Part shown: one piece after another, positions 18,442 to 25,812 of the stretch | How the letters are laid out: each line of letters starts with the position of its first letter | How positions within the stretch are numbered: position 1 is the stretch's first letter | Origin: an uncultured Thermomicrobiales bacterium | GTDB lineage: Bacteria > Chloroflexota > Chloroflexia > Thermomicrobiales > UBA6265 | Reading direction: 5' to 3' | Assembly (NCBI GenBank): GCA_902806355.1 | Contig: CADCWI010000017.1 | Location: 1-39,466 of the forward strand | DNA length: 39,466 nt | Made by a program: the position numbers and the translations under genes | Notes under the pieces: model-generated | Databases searched by the model: none | The model's input: the letters and a program-made list of their open reading frames with translations, nothing else | Told to the model about the DNA's origin: nothing

Positions 18442-18587
18442 CTGTCCAACGCTGGTATGGTCGGTTCATGAATGTTGCGCCGCACGGTCCTGTCAGACGC
18501 ACGACGTATGCCGGGAACGAACAGCGGCGGAGGGTGCTCCCCGGACCGAATAGTGGCACGCCGCAGAACGCTTCTCGAATCCCGTGA

Positions 18588-18815
18588 TCAGGAGGTTGGC
18601 ACGGGCAGACTGGTTCGTTGATGATCGCTCACCGACCGGACCGCTATCAGAGCAGCAGCGATCGCAATCAAGAAGGCGGCGACCCCAGCTGGACAGCCTC
18701 ACCTCAAACCATCGACGATTATCGCCCAGACAAGCGGTCCCATGATCGCGGCGAAGCGACGGACCATCGGGCAGCTGCCGTAAACCTGTCCCAGTCACTG
18801 GGGTGGAATCAACCG
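18588..18815 (-). pseudogene. Remnant of an MFS transporter C-terminus (UMF1-like)
   Basis: One minus-strand frame reads RLIPPQ, stop, then LGQVYG followed shortly by RFAAIMGPLVWAIIVDGL, stop, then GVAAFLIAIAAALIAVRSV and a final stop at 18588. This matches the end of UMF1-type MFS proteins (RLIPP...FFGLYG...KFAAILGP, then a last hydrophobic helix). Two in-frame TGA codons (18795-18797 and 18699-18701) break it, and no intact upstream part is visible. The resemblance is by eye. Confidence 0.4.
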
Positions 18816-19150
18816 AACGGACGGTCAGCGATCTCATGTCCAGCTGAGCGGAGGCTCGTCATCGCCAACACCCAGCCCCTCGTTGATTCCGTTCGGCCAG
18901 CCGCCTCCAACGGTCCACCCCCCACGTTCCAAGGACGAGCTACCGCTCTCCACTACGACATTCATTCCCGGCCCGGCACCGCGTACGCGATCGGTCCGCA
19001 AAGGCCATGGCCGTAGTCGCGTACTGGGTCTCGTGGCACGCCCTGACGACCCGGTGTCCCGTCAAGGGCGGGATGTTCAACCGCTCAGCCCGCATCGAGC
19101 GTCGATATCATGACCGTGTCGCCCAGACTGGTGGTTAGGACCGACTCCCA
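18816..19150. other. Gene-free stretch
   Basis: No frame here resembles a protein I know. It may hold further decayed parts of the adjoining transporter remnant, but I cannot align them. No hairpins of note. Confidence 0.35.
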
Positions 19151-19348
19151 CTAGGTACTGCTCGAAGCGATGCCGGCTGCGATCGCACCAAGCGCGAACA
19201 GCATCATCAGGACGGCGAACATCGTGAACGAGCCGCCAGACTGGATCGCCTGCGGCGTTTTCTTCACGTAACGCTGATAAACAAGCGATATGCTGAAGAC
19301 GGCGGCGCCACCGCCGATTCCAAACCAGACCAGGGATGCGCCATCCAT
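19151..19348 (-). CDS. Small membrane protein with two predicted helices (65 aa)
   Basis: A 65-residue protein with hydrophobic segments at about 4-22 (GIGGGAAVFSISLVY) and 43-61 (MFAVLMMLFALGAIAAGIA), joined by a basic, Lys/Arg-containing loop. AAGGA lies 11 nt before the ATG. The composition is clearly protein-like and unlike the Arg/Ser-rich chance frames around it. I do not recognise the family. It is divergently arranged with the MerR gene at 19601. Confidence 0.6.
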   Translation of the reverse strand: MDGASLVWFGIGGGAAVFSISLVYQRYVKKTPQAIQSGGSFTMFAVLMMLFALGAIAAGIASSST

Positions 19349-19600
19349 CGAGCGTCGTGTCCTTGAGATACGTGGGGTCTGTCGCGTGAGTCGGTCAGGA
19401 GCACGGTGAGGCGAACTAGCATCGTAGACCCGCCAGGTGAACCCGCCAAGCGGGATATACCCGATGCTACGCTATTCTACTCGTGGATACGGATCCCACG
19501 ACTCGCGGAAGTGTAGCCCTGACCAAAAGTGACAGGGCCTACTCGCTTCGGGCCGGCCGTTGGAAACGAGCACTGGTGCAGAGCATGATTGGGATCATGA
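19349..19600. promoter_or_regulatory. Divergent intergenic region with inverted repeats
   Basis: This region separates the small membrane protein gene and the merR-led operon. AGCATCG (from about 19420) and CGATGCT (about 19462-19468) are inverted copies enclosing two ACCCGCCA direct repeats. A further pair, TCGTGG (19481-19486) and CCACGA (19496-19501), lies just after a TATTCT box. A MerR-type operator could lie here, but I cannot assign -35/-10 pairs with confidence. Confidence 0.3.
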
Positions 19601-20092
19601 ATGAAGGCTGAACGGCACCTGCCGGCTGGCAGCATAAAGCGATACGAGCCGGTTCGCCCCCTGCGTTACACCATGGCCGACCTCGAGCAAGCCTCGGGGA
19701 TTCCGGCGCGTACGATCCGTTACTACATCGCGAACGGTCTGCTTCAACCTGCATACGGGCGTGGGCCGACGGCGACGTACGATTCGGATCATCTCCTCCG
19801 CCTTCAGTACATCCAGCGTCTCAAGGATGAGCGCCTGCCGCTCAAGGACATCCAGGAACGGCTGAGCAACCTGACGCCCGATGACATCGCGATCGCGCTC
19901 AAGGTGCAGATGGAGCCATCCGCGGAGACGTGGCGTCACGTTACGCTGCATCCCGACCTCGCGATTCAGATCCGCGATCGTCCCCCAGGTGCCCGGCCCG
20001 CGACGCTCGATCGCGCGTTCGACCTGATCGTCGAATACGCGCGAACGGTTGTGCAGGACCTTGACCGGCAAAGTACGCGGGCAGGCGAGTGA
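19601..20092 (+). CDS. MerR-family transcriptional regulator
   Basis: This 163-residue regulator has a MerR winged-helix domain at residues about 22-90: YTMADLEQASGIPARTIRYYIANGLLQP, the typical helix-turn-helix followed by the RYY wing contact, and LQYIQRLKDERLPLKDIQERL. The C-terminal 70 residues would form the dimer helix and a short effector region with no Cys or His cluster, so a metal sensor is unlikely. The effector is unknown. It overlaps the flavin reductase gene by GTGA and probably regulates its own operon. Confidence 0.85.
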   Translation: MKAERHLPAGSIKRYEPVRPLRYTMADLEQASGIPARTIRYYIANGLLQPAYGRGPTATYDSDHLLRLQYIQRLKDERLPLKDIQERLSNLTPDDIAIALKVQMEPSAETWRHVTLHPDLAIQIRDRPPGARPATLDRAFDLIVEYARTVVQDLDRQSTRAGE

Positions 20093-20598
20093 CGGCTGAC
20101 TTGGACGCTGACCTCCGGTCGATCTCCCGCTCGTTGCGGCAGCGATGGGTAACCGGTGTCGCGATCGCCACGGTCGTGACCAGCGGCCGCCGCTATCGAG
20201 GCGTCACCGTCTCGTCACTCCTGTTGGTGTCCGAGGTGCCGCCGATCGTCGCGGTTGCCTTCTCGCGCGCCGTCTCCTTCCAGGAGTCGCTCACGGTTGG
20301 CGCACACGTTGGCGTGAGCGTGCTCGAATGGGAACACGAGTTCCTGGCCGACAGGGCCTCGGGACGCGGGCCGGTTCCGGATGCGGCGTTCACCGGTATC
20401 CCGCACGACTTGATCGCGGGCGGCGTGCCGGTCATTCGCGGTGCCCTCGCTCGCTGCGTCTGCCGGGTAGAGCGGCTGGAGGGTATCGGCGATCACGTAT
20501 TGATGCTGGCCGAGATAATCGACGGCGATCTTCAGCCCGACACGGATGATCCGCTGGTGCGGTACGAGGGCCAGTACCGTCGCCTGGAGGCGGAATGA
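20089..20598 (+). CDS. Flavin reductase-like, FMN-binding split-barrel protein
   Basis: A 169-residue protein of the flavin reductase domain family. RQRWVTGVAIATVVTSGRRYRGVTVSSLLLVSEVPPIVAVAFSR is the family's N-terminal half, containing the G-x-T-x-S-S flavin-contact pattern. It then shows SVLEWEHEFLADRASG and a His-containing GDHVLMLAEIIDG strand. Members reduce FMN or FAD for partner monooxygenases or act as flavin-binding redox proteins. It starts at a GTG overlapping the merR stop, and its own stop overlaps the following gene. No monooxygenase partner is seen nearby. Confidence 0.82.
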   Translation: MTADLDADLRSISRSLRQRWVTGVAIATVVTSGRRYRGVTVSSLLLVSEVPPIVAVAFSRAVSFQESLTVGAHVGVSVLEWEHEFLADRASGRGPVPDAAFTGIPHDLIAGGVPVIRGALARCVCRVERLEGIGDHVLMLAEIIDGDLQPDTDDPLVRYEGQYRRLEAE

Positions 20599-20957
20599 GC
20601 TTCGAGAACGCCGACCGGCCGGACCTGTGGGTGCCCGACAACCCGGATGGAAGCGGCTGGGCGGATGTGGATTGGGCCAGTGCCGTCCGCGGGAGCCGGT
20701 ATCACTACCGTCATGGTGAACCACTTGCGGAAGCGCGAGCGAAGCGGCCGCCGTTCTACCGGATCGAGACCCGACTGGAAACCGAGCGGATCAGGCCGCA
20801 CGTGAATACGTACTACGTTCGCGGCGATGACCTGGCGGACTTCCTGGCGGAGCTGGTGTGGAACGGTGGTGCCGAAGTGATCTGGCAGATCGAGCCCTGC
20901 GAGTCACCACCGCCCGAGGCGAGAGTCAGGCCGCTTGCTAGCGAGCCGGGTAAGTAA
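20595..20957 (+). CDS. Protein of unknown function in the merR operon
   Basis: A 120-residue acidic, soluble protein with many Trp and Tyr residues in its first half (DLWVPDNPDGSGWADVDWA) and a mixed alpha/beta appearance. It has no motif I can name and no signal peptide. Its ATG overlaps the flavin reductase stop (ATGA), so it is probably co-translated and functionally linked to that gene. It is a real gene by composition and coupling, but its function is unknown. Confidence 0.6.
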   Translation: MSFENADRPDLWVPDNPDGSGWADVDWASAVRGSRYHYRHGEPLAEARAKRPPFYRIETRLETERIRPHVNTYYVRGDDLADFLAELVWNGGAEVIWQIEPCESPPPEARVRPLASEPGK

Positions 20958-20997
20958 CACTTGACAAGGGCAAGGTCAACGCGAAGCCAAACGAGAC

Positions 20998-21300
20998 CTA
21001 ACCCTGGAAGCCGTGGGGACGAGGCGGGCGGATCAGCACCTCGATGTCGTCGTCGTGAATCTCGAAGACCCAGCCGGCGACGGTTCCGATCGCAGGGGTC
21101 GAGATCTCGCCGTACCGGATCTCGACGGGCGTCCCTTCGACGTCGATCACGCGCCTCGCCTGCGGGCTGAACGCCTGGCGGGGATTGCGGTAGATCGAGC
21201 GGGTTCCGCCGGCGACCTCGATCGCTCGCCAGACAAGCTCCGTTGCCCCAGCCTCATCGATCCGCCCGGGAGTGGGCTGCAAGTTCTCTGGCTGGGTCAT
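20998..21300 (-). CDS. Conserved-looking hypothetical protein (100 aa)
   Basis: A 100-residue protein with balanced composition, alternating strand-like segments (EGTPVEIRYGEIS, VAGWVFEIHDDDIEVLIRPP) and no membrane segment. It ends only 40 nt from the convergent gene at 20957, which suits a compact gene pair. An opposing plus-strand frame over the same bases looks far less protein-like. I do not recognise the family. Confidence 0.55.
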   Translation of the reverse strand: MTQPENLQPTPGRIDEAGATELVWRAIEVAGGTRSIYRNPRQAFSPQARRVIDVEGTPVEIRYGEISTPAIGTVAGWVFEIHDDDIEVLIRPPRPHGFQG

Positions 21301-21551
21301 GCGATTCTCGCTCCGGGAGCCAATCGTCAGATAGCCACCATTTCACCATTAGTGCTCTGGTCCCATGCTACCACTGCCGGGTAAGGAGTCGCGGGACGTT
21401 CGTGCATGATGCCCGGTGTTTCCGGGTGGGCGCGTGTCTGGTAAGGTGCTCGCCATTCGCACCGTCTCGGCGTGCGGATCTGGCGGCCTGCATGCCTGTC
21501 CCGCCTTCGTCGTTCTTCCGCTCGCATTACCGTAGAGGGGCACGTCACTCC

Positions 21552-22760
21552 ATGGTTACCATGCCAAGACTCCACGAGATGGTCGACGAGATCCTGCCGG
21601 GGATCATCGCCGACCGGCGCCACTTGCACGAGAATCCGGAACTGGGCTTCCAGGAGGTCAAGACCTCGGCGTTCGTGGCCGATCGGCTGCGGGCGCTCGG
21701 CGTCGAGGATATCCGGACCGGGATCAACGGAACCGGGGTCACCGGGCTGATCCGCGGCACGGGGACTGGCGCGGGGGCTGACCGGGTCGTCCTCGTCCGG
21801 GCGGACATGGACGCGCTGCCGATCCTCGAGGAAAACGAGGTCGAGTACAAGTCGCAGAATGACGGGACGATGCACGCCTGCGGCCATGACGCACATACCG
21901 CCATCCTGATGGGTCTCGCCCGGGTGCTGAACGACCGCAAGGATCAGTTCGCGGGGACGGTCAAGCTCCTGTTCCAACCAGCCGAGGAGATGTTTCCCGG
22001 CGGCGCCAAGGGCATGATCGAGGAAGGCGTTCTCGAGGACCCTCCGGTCGATGCGGTGTTCGGACTGCATATGGCCCAGGAACAGCCGGTCGGCACGATC
22101 ATCGTCGGGCCGGGTCCGGTGATGGCCGCCGCCGATTCGTTCACGATCAGAATTCAGGGAAAAGGTGGCCATGCCGCCTACCCGAGCTATTGCGTCGACC
22201 CGATCGTCGCCGGAGCCCAGATCATCATGGCGCTGCAGACGCTGGTCTCGCGGGAGGTCGGCCCTACCGAGAGCGCGGTCGTCAGCACCTGCGTCTTCAA
22301 CTCGGGCGATGCGTTCAATGTGATCCCCGATGTGGCTGAGCTCGGCGGCACCGTCCGGACCTTCAATCCCGATGTCCGGGATCTGCTGGAACGCCGCATC
22401 GGGGAGCTTAGCGAGGGAATCGGCAAGGCCCTGCGTGTCGAGGTGGATTTCAACTACCGGCGCGGGTACCCGGCGACAGTCAATGACCCAGCGGCTGTGG
22501 AGATCGTGCGCCAGGCGGCGCGAGAGGTCGTGGGCGAGGAAAAACTGATCGACGCCGAGCCGAAGATGGGCGCTGAGGACTTCTCCTACTTCCTGAACGA
22601 GCGTCCCGGTGCTTTCTTTTTCGTCGGATCCAAGAACGAGGAGCGAGGTCTCATCTGGGGGCATCACCACCCCCGGTTCGACATCGACGAGGAATCGCTC
22701 GGGGTCGGGCTCGAAGCGATGGCGACGACCGTCGTGACGTATCTGGATCAGGGACTGTGA
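21552..22760 (+). CDS. M20-family amidohydrolase (N-acyl amino acid hydrolase type), copy 1
   Basis: A 402-residue zinc-dependent amidohydrolase of the M20D group (hippurate/N-acyl-amino acid/IAA-amino acid hydrolases). It carries RADMDALP (83-90), HACGHDAH with metal ligands Cys110 and His112 (108-115), PAEE (143-146, Glu base and ligand), GKGGHAAYP at the dimerisation domain (203-211), AEDFSYF (341-347) and HHHPRFD (371-377). GAGGGG lies 11 nt before the ATG at 21552; the frame runs open further upstream without family similarity. The natural acyl substrate is unknown. A close paralogue follows 219 nt downstream. Confidence 0.92.
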   Translation: MVTMPRLHEMVDEILPGIIADRRHLHENPELGFQEVKTSAFVADRLRALGVEDIRTGINGTGVTGLIRGTGTGAGADRVVLVRADMDALPILEENEVEYKSQNDGTMHACGHDAHTAILMGLARVLNDRKDQFAGTVKLLFQPAEEMFPGGAKGMIEEGVLEDPPVDAVFGLHMAQEQPVGTIIVGPGPVMAAADSFTIRIQGKGGHAAYPSYCVDPIVAGAQIIMALQTLVSREVGPTESAVVSTCVFNSGDAFNVIPDVAELGGTVRTFNPDVRDLLERRIGELSEGIGKALRVEVDFNYRRGYPATVNDPAAVEIVRQAAREVVGEEKLIDAEPKMGAEDFSYFLNERPGAFFFVGSKNEERGLIWGHHHPRFDIDEESLGVGLEAMATTVVTYLDQGL

Positions 22761-22779
22761 CACGAGGATGGGCTGGCAG

Positions 22780-22847
22780 CAGGGAACACCCTGTAGTGGC
22801 CGGTTTTGTGCCGGCCATGGGTTCGTGACAGAGCAGGTGTTCTGTCA
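22780..22847. repeat. Three consecutive small hairpins between the paralogous amidohydrolases
   Basis: CAGGG-aaca-CCCTG (22780-22793), TGGCCGG-ttttgtg-CCGGCCA (22797-22817) and TGACAGA-gcaggtgt-TCTGTCA (22826-22847) lie within 68 bp. None has a T-run. They could terminate weakly, stabilise the upstream message or bind a regulator. Confidence 0.5.
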
Positions 22848-22979
22848 GGACGAGCCACTGTCGCAGCGACGTTTGGCCGGCATAAAACCAGACAGTAGAA
22901 CCGGGTCACAAGCGGTGACAAGCGCAGGTGAGCCGGGCACGGCAAAGACCCACGAATCGCCACGCAGAGGGAAAATGAC

Positions 22980-24173
22980 ATGGTCGTTGATACCGCATTA
23001 CGAAGAGACGTAGACGAGATCCTGCCGGGCGTGATTGCCGACCGGCGGCATCTCCATGAGCATCCGGAGCTGGCGTTCGAGGAGTACGAAACGGCCAGGT
23101 TCGTCGCTGAAAGATTGGCGGCACTGGGCGTCGAGGACATCCGGACCGGCATCGGTGGCACCGGTGTCACGGGTCTCATCCGAGGCGGGAAGGGCAGCGG
23201 CAAGGTCGTGATGCTTCGGGCCGACATGGATGCGCTGCCGATTCTCGAGGAGAACGCGGTCGACTACAAGTCGCAAAAGGCTGGCGTCATGCACGCCTGC
23301 GGACACGATGCACACACCGCGATGCTGCTTGGGACGACACGTTTGCTGATGGATCGGCGATCGGAGTTCGCGGGCACGGTGAAGGTCCTCTTTCAGCCGG
23401 CGGAAGAGGTGCCGCCCGGCGGCGCGATCGGGATGATCCGGGACGGTGCCCTGGAGGATCCGCGCGTCGATGCCGTACTGGGACTGCATGTGTCGTCGGA
23501 GACTCCGGCCGGGCAGATCGCGATCCGGGCCGGAGCAGGTTCCGCGTCATCCGACCGCTTCCGCATCGTCGTGCAGGGAAAGGGTGGGCACGCTGCGCGC
23601 CCTCAGGCCTCAATCGATTCGGTGGTGATCGGTTCCGAGATCGTGATGGCGCTGCAGACGCTCGTGTCGCGGGAGGTCGATCCGACCCAGGCGGCGGTTG
23701 TCTCGACAACCGCGTTTCTGGCGGGCGAGGCGTTCAACGTCATTCCCGATACCGCCGAGCTGCGAGGAACGGTTCGGACGCTCGACCAGAGCGTTCGGGA
23801 CCTGTTGGAGCGCCGCCTGGTCGAGGTGGCGGAAGGTGTCGGCGCGGCGCACCGGGCGGAGGTTACGGTCGAGTTCATCCGGGGCTATCCGGGGATCGTC
23901 AACGATCCGGCCATTTCCGCGCTCGTCCGGGCCGCCGCCATCGAGGTCGTCGGCGAGGAGCAGGTGATCGATTCGCCGGTGGGGATGGGCGGCGAGGACT
24001 TTTCCTATTACTCGCTGGAACGGCCTGGCTGCTTCTTCAACGTGGGAACGCGGAACGAGGACCGCGGGATCGTCTGGGGGCATCATCACCCCAGGTTTGA
24101 TGTCGAAGAAGAGGGATTCGTCGCTGGGATGAGCACGATGTCCAACGCCGCACTCAAGGTACTCGCTTCTTGA
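22980..24173 (+). CDS. M20-family amidohydrolase, copy 2
   Basis: A 397-residue paralogue of the preceding gene, similar along its whole length. It shares the VDEILPG-IADRRHLHE start, HACGHDAHTAMLLG (from residue 105) with the metal-binding Cys-Gly-His-Asp, FQPAEE, the GKGGHAARP lid region, GEDFSYY and HHHPRFD. AGAGGG lies 8 nt before the ATG. All catalytic residues are intact in both copies, so the pair probably differs in acyl or amino acid preference rather than one being decayed. A 17-bp hairpin follows the stop. Confidence 0.92.
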   Translation: MVVDTALRRDVDEILPGVIADRRHLHEHPELAFEEYETARFVAERLAALGVEDIRTGIGGTGVTGLIRGGKGSGKVVMLRADMDALPILEENAVDYKSQKAGVMHACGHDAHTAMLLGTTRLLMDRRSEFAGTVKVLFQPAEEVPPGGAIGMIRDGALEDPRVDAVLGLHVSSETPAGQIAIRAGAGSASSDRFRIVVQGKGGHAARPQASIDSVVIGSEIVMALQTLVSREVDPTQAAVVSTTAFLAGEAFNVIPDTAELRGTVRTLDQSVRDLLERRLVEVAEGVGAAHRAEVTVEFIRGYPGIVNDPAISALVRAAAIEVVGEEQVIDSPVGMGGEDFSYYSLERPGCFFNVGTRNEDRGIVWGHHHPRFDVEEEGFVAGMSTMSNAALKVLAS

Positions 24174-24205
24174 TCCGATCGCCGACGTGAACATCACCGG
24201 TGAGT

Positions 24206-24245
24206 TGCAGAACGGCGGTCCGTATGTTCGGGCCGCCGTTCTGCA
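24206..24245. terminator. Strong hairpin after the second amidohydrolase
   Basis: Arms 24206-24222 and 24229-24245 pair over 17 positions with one G-U and a 6-nt loop. It lies 33 nt after the stop codon. No T-run follows, so termination may be inefficient or Rho-linked; 3'-end stabilisation is possible. Confidence 0.6.
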
Positions 24246-24456
24246 TGTCCCGGCGTCTTGCGTGGGAGGGCATGGCGAGCCGTGGGGTCTTGGAGCGTGT
24301 GTCATAGAACATGGCACACGTTCGTTCTCCACATCGCCTGATACAGTGGCGTCCTTTTCGATATGATCCGGTCCACCTGTTTGCAAGCCGCTGTAGAACA
24401 CACACTGACAACGTGCAAACGTCGACGGCTGTCGTTGACGAGTTCCGTATGGTTCC

Positions 24457-24485
24457 TTGACAAGGCATCAACGGCTAGTTAACAT
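24457..24485 (+). promoter_or_regulatory. Promoter of the lacI-type regulator gene
   Basis: A perfect -35 TTGACA (24457-24462), 17 bp, and -10 TAACAT (24480-24485, four of six). The start would be near 24492, immediately before the palindromic operator, leaving a leader of about 125 nt. Confidence 0.65.
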
Positions 24486-24498
24486 CTGTCCATCGCCC

Positions 24499-24514
24499 GT
24501 GGGAGCGCTCCCAC
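24499..24514. promoter_or_regulatory. LacI-family operator, CelR/CebR-type palindrome
   Basis: GTGGGAGCGCTCCCAC is a perfect 16-bp palindrome with the CG centre typical of LacI-family sites. The inner 14 bp, TGGGAGCGCTCCCA (24500-24513), equals the known site of Thermobifida CelR and Streptomyces CebR, which repress cellulose and cellobiose genes and are released by cellobiose. It lies at about +8 to +23 of the lacI promoter, where a bound repressor would block transcription. I found this exact site only once in the window. Confidence 0.8.
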
Positions 24515-24618
24515 ACCAACATGTGTATTCAGGATCTGGCCTCTCCGCCCAAAGGCGACTACCGCTTCGAGCACAATCGGGCAGGCGTTCATGCCTGTTC
24601 CAGCGTGCAAAGTGATAG

Positions 24619-25731
24619 ATGACGAGTCTGATGAAGCTCGAAGATGTCGCACGGATCGCCGGTGTGTCGCGCTCGACCGTGTCCCGGGTCATCAACGATA
24701 ACCCTCGGGTCAGTGACGTCGTGCGCGCACGTGTCCGCGATGTCATCGCCACCACGCATTACCATCCGAACGCGGCGGCGCGAAGTTTGGTGACGCGGCG
24801 GACCGGCAACATCGGACTGATCTTCCCGCGCGAATTCGCGTCGATGTTCTCGGACCCATGGTCGTCCCAGTTGATCAAGGGATGCCTGGCCGGCAGTGAG
24901 GACGCGAACCTGAGCCTGATGCTGATGCTGGAGTCGACCGAAGATGCGGTCCTGATGGCCGATTTCTTCGAGCGACTGGTCCGGGAGCGTCATCTTGACG
25001 GGATCGTGCTTGCCTCGCATCACATCGAGGACGCGTTGATCGGGCAACTTCGCGACGGCCAGTTTCCGTATGTCCTTGTCGGACGGGATGCCGCCACGAA
25101 GGCGCACTTCGTCGATATCGACAACCGGCTGGCCGCGCGGACCGCGACCGAGCACCTGATCGAGCATGGCTACCGTTCACTCGCCCTGATCACCGGACCC
25201 GAACACCTCCTGACAGCCAGGGACCGAAGCGACGGCTTCAGGGACGCGTTGAGCGCGGCGGGGATGGAGCCACATTCGCAGGATCCACCTTCCGGGCACT
25301 TCTCGCAACGGGACGGATACTACGCCGCCCAGTCCCTGCTTGGCGGCCCGGGGAGGCCAGACGCAATCTTCGCCGCGAATGACGCGATGGCGATCGGAGC
25401 GATCCAGGCGGCGCGTGAATCAGGGCTGGCGATCCCGGATGACCTGGCGATCGTCGGATTCGACGACCTGGACGCCAATACCGTCTTCCGGACCGAGCTG
25501 ACGACGATCCGCCAACCGACCGAGGAGATGGGACGACATGCCATTGCGATGCTTGCCGCCATGATCGCCGACGCGCCATCCGAGCCGAACCAAAACTGGA
25601 TCGACGCGGAGCTGATCCGCCGGGGTTCATGCGGATGCTCGCCTGCGCAACATTCACCTGACGGGCGGTCGGGGCACGGAAAGGGGGACCGGTCGTACGC
25701 CGCCGCGGCTGACCTGATCGTGCAGACATAA
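24619..25731 (+). CDS. LacI-family transcriptional repressor of the sugar cluster
   Basis: A 370-residue regulator. Residues about 6-60 form the LacI helix-turn-helix and hinge: KLEDVARIAGVSRSTVSRVINDN, then HYHPNAAARSLVTRRTGNIG. The rest is a periplasmic-binding-protein-like sugar domain with FAANDAMAIGAIQAARESGLAIPDDLAIVGFDD and TTIRQPTEEMGRHA, as in the Lac/Pur repressors. It lies behind its own promoter with a CelR-like palindrome and directly before the transporter genes, so it probably represses itself and the cluster until a sugar binds. By operator sequence, cellobiose or a related beta-glucoside is the best guess for the inducer. Confidence 0.93.
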   Translation: MTSLMKLEDVARIAGVSRSTVSRVINDNPRVSDVVRARVRDVIATTHYHPNAAARSLVTRRTGNIGLIFPREFASMFSDPWSSQLIKGCLAGSEDANLSLMLMLESTEDAVLMADFFERLVRERHLDGIVLASHHIEDALIGQLRDGQFPYVLVGRDAATKAHFVDIDNRLAARTATEHLIEHGYRSLALITGPEHLLTARDRSDGFRDALSAAGMEPHSQDPPSGHFSQRDGYYAAQSLLGGPGRPDAIFAANDAMAIGAIQAARESGLAIPDDLAIVGFDDLDANTVFRTELTTIRQPTEEMGRHAIAMLAAMIADAPSEPNQNWIDAELIRRGSCGCSPAQHSPDGRSGHGKGDRSYAAAADLIVQT

Positions 25732-25767
25732 CCACCATCCACCTTGTGGGGACCACATCTTGCAACG

Positions 25768-25787
25768 TGACAACGTGACCGTTGTCA
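25768..25787. promoter_or_regulatory. Inverted repeat before the transporter operon, possible operator
   Basis: TGACAACG (25768-25775) and CGTTGTCA (25780-25787) are perfect inverted copies around TGAC, 25 nt before the binding-protein start. A copy of the half-site with its flank (TGACAACGTG) recurs at 24406-24415 upstream of the lacI promoter. This suggests a shared regulator binding both places. Confidence 0.5.
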
Positions 25788-25812
25788 AAAACCATCCTGA
25801 AAGGACACACTC

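Noticed and set aside
18699..18797. In-frame TGA codons in the MFS-like remnant as recoded Trp or selenocysteine
   Set aside because: No other gene in the window shows TGA recoding, normal genes end with TGA here, and the remnant lacks its N-terminal part. Decay is simpler.
20998..21384. A plus-strand frame (21013-21384) competing with the 100-residue minus-strand gene
   Set aside because: It is less protein-like, ends in repetitive chance sequence and crosses the upstream region of the amidohydrolase gene.
21327..22763. A 478-residue minus-strand frame opposite the first amidohydrolase
   Set aside because: No recognisable domain, and a composition typical of an antisense shadow; the plus strand has intact catalytic motifs.
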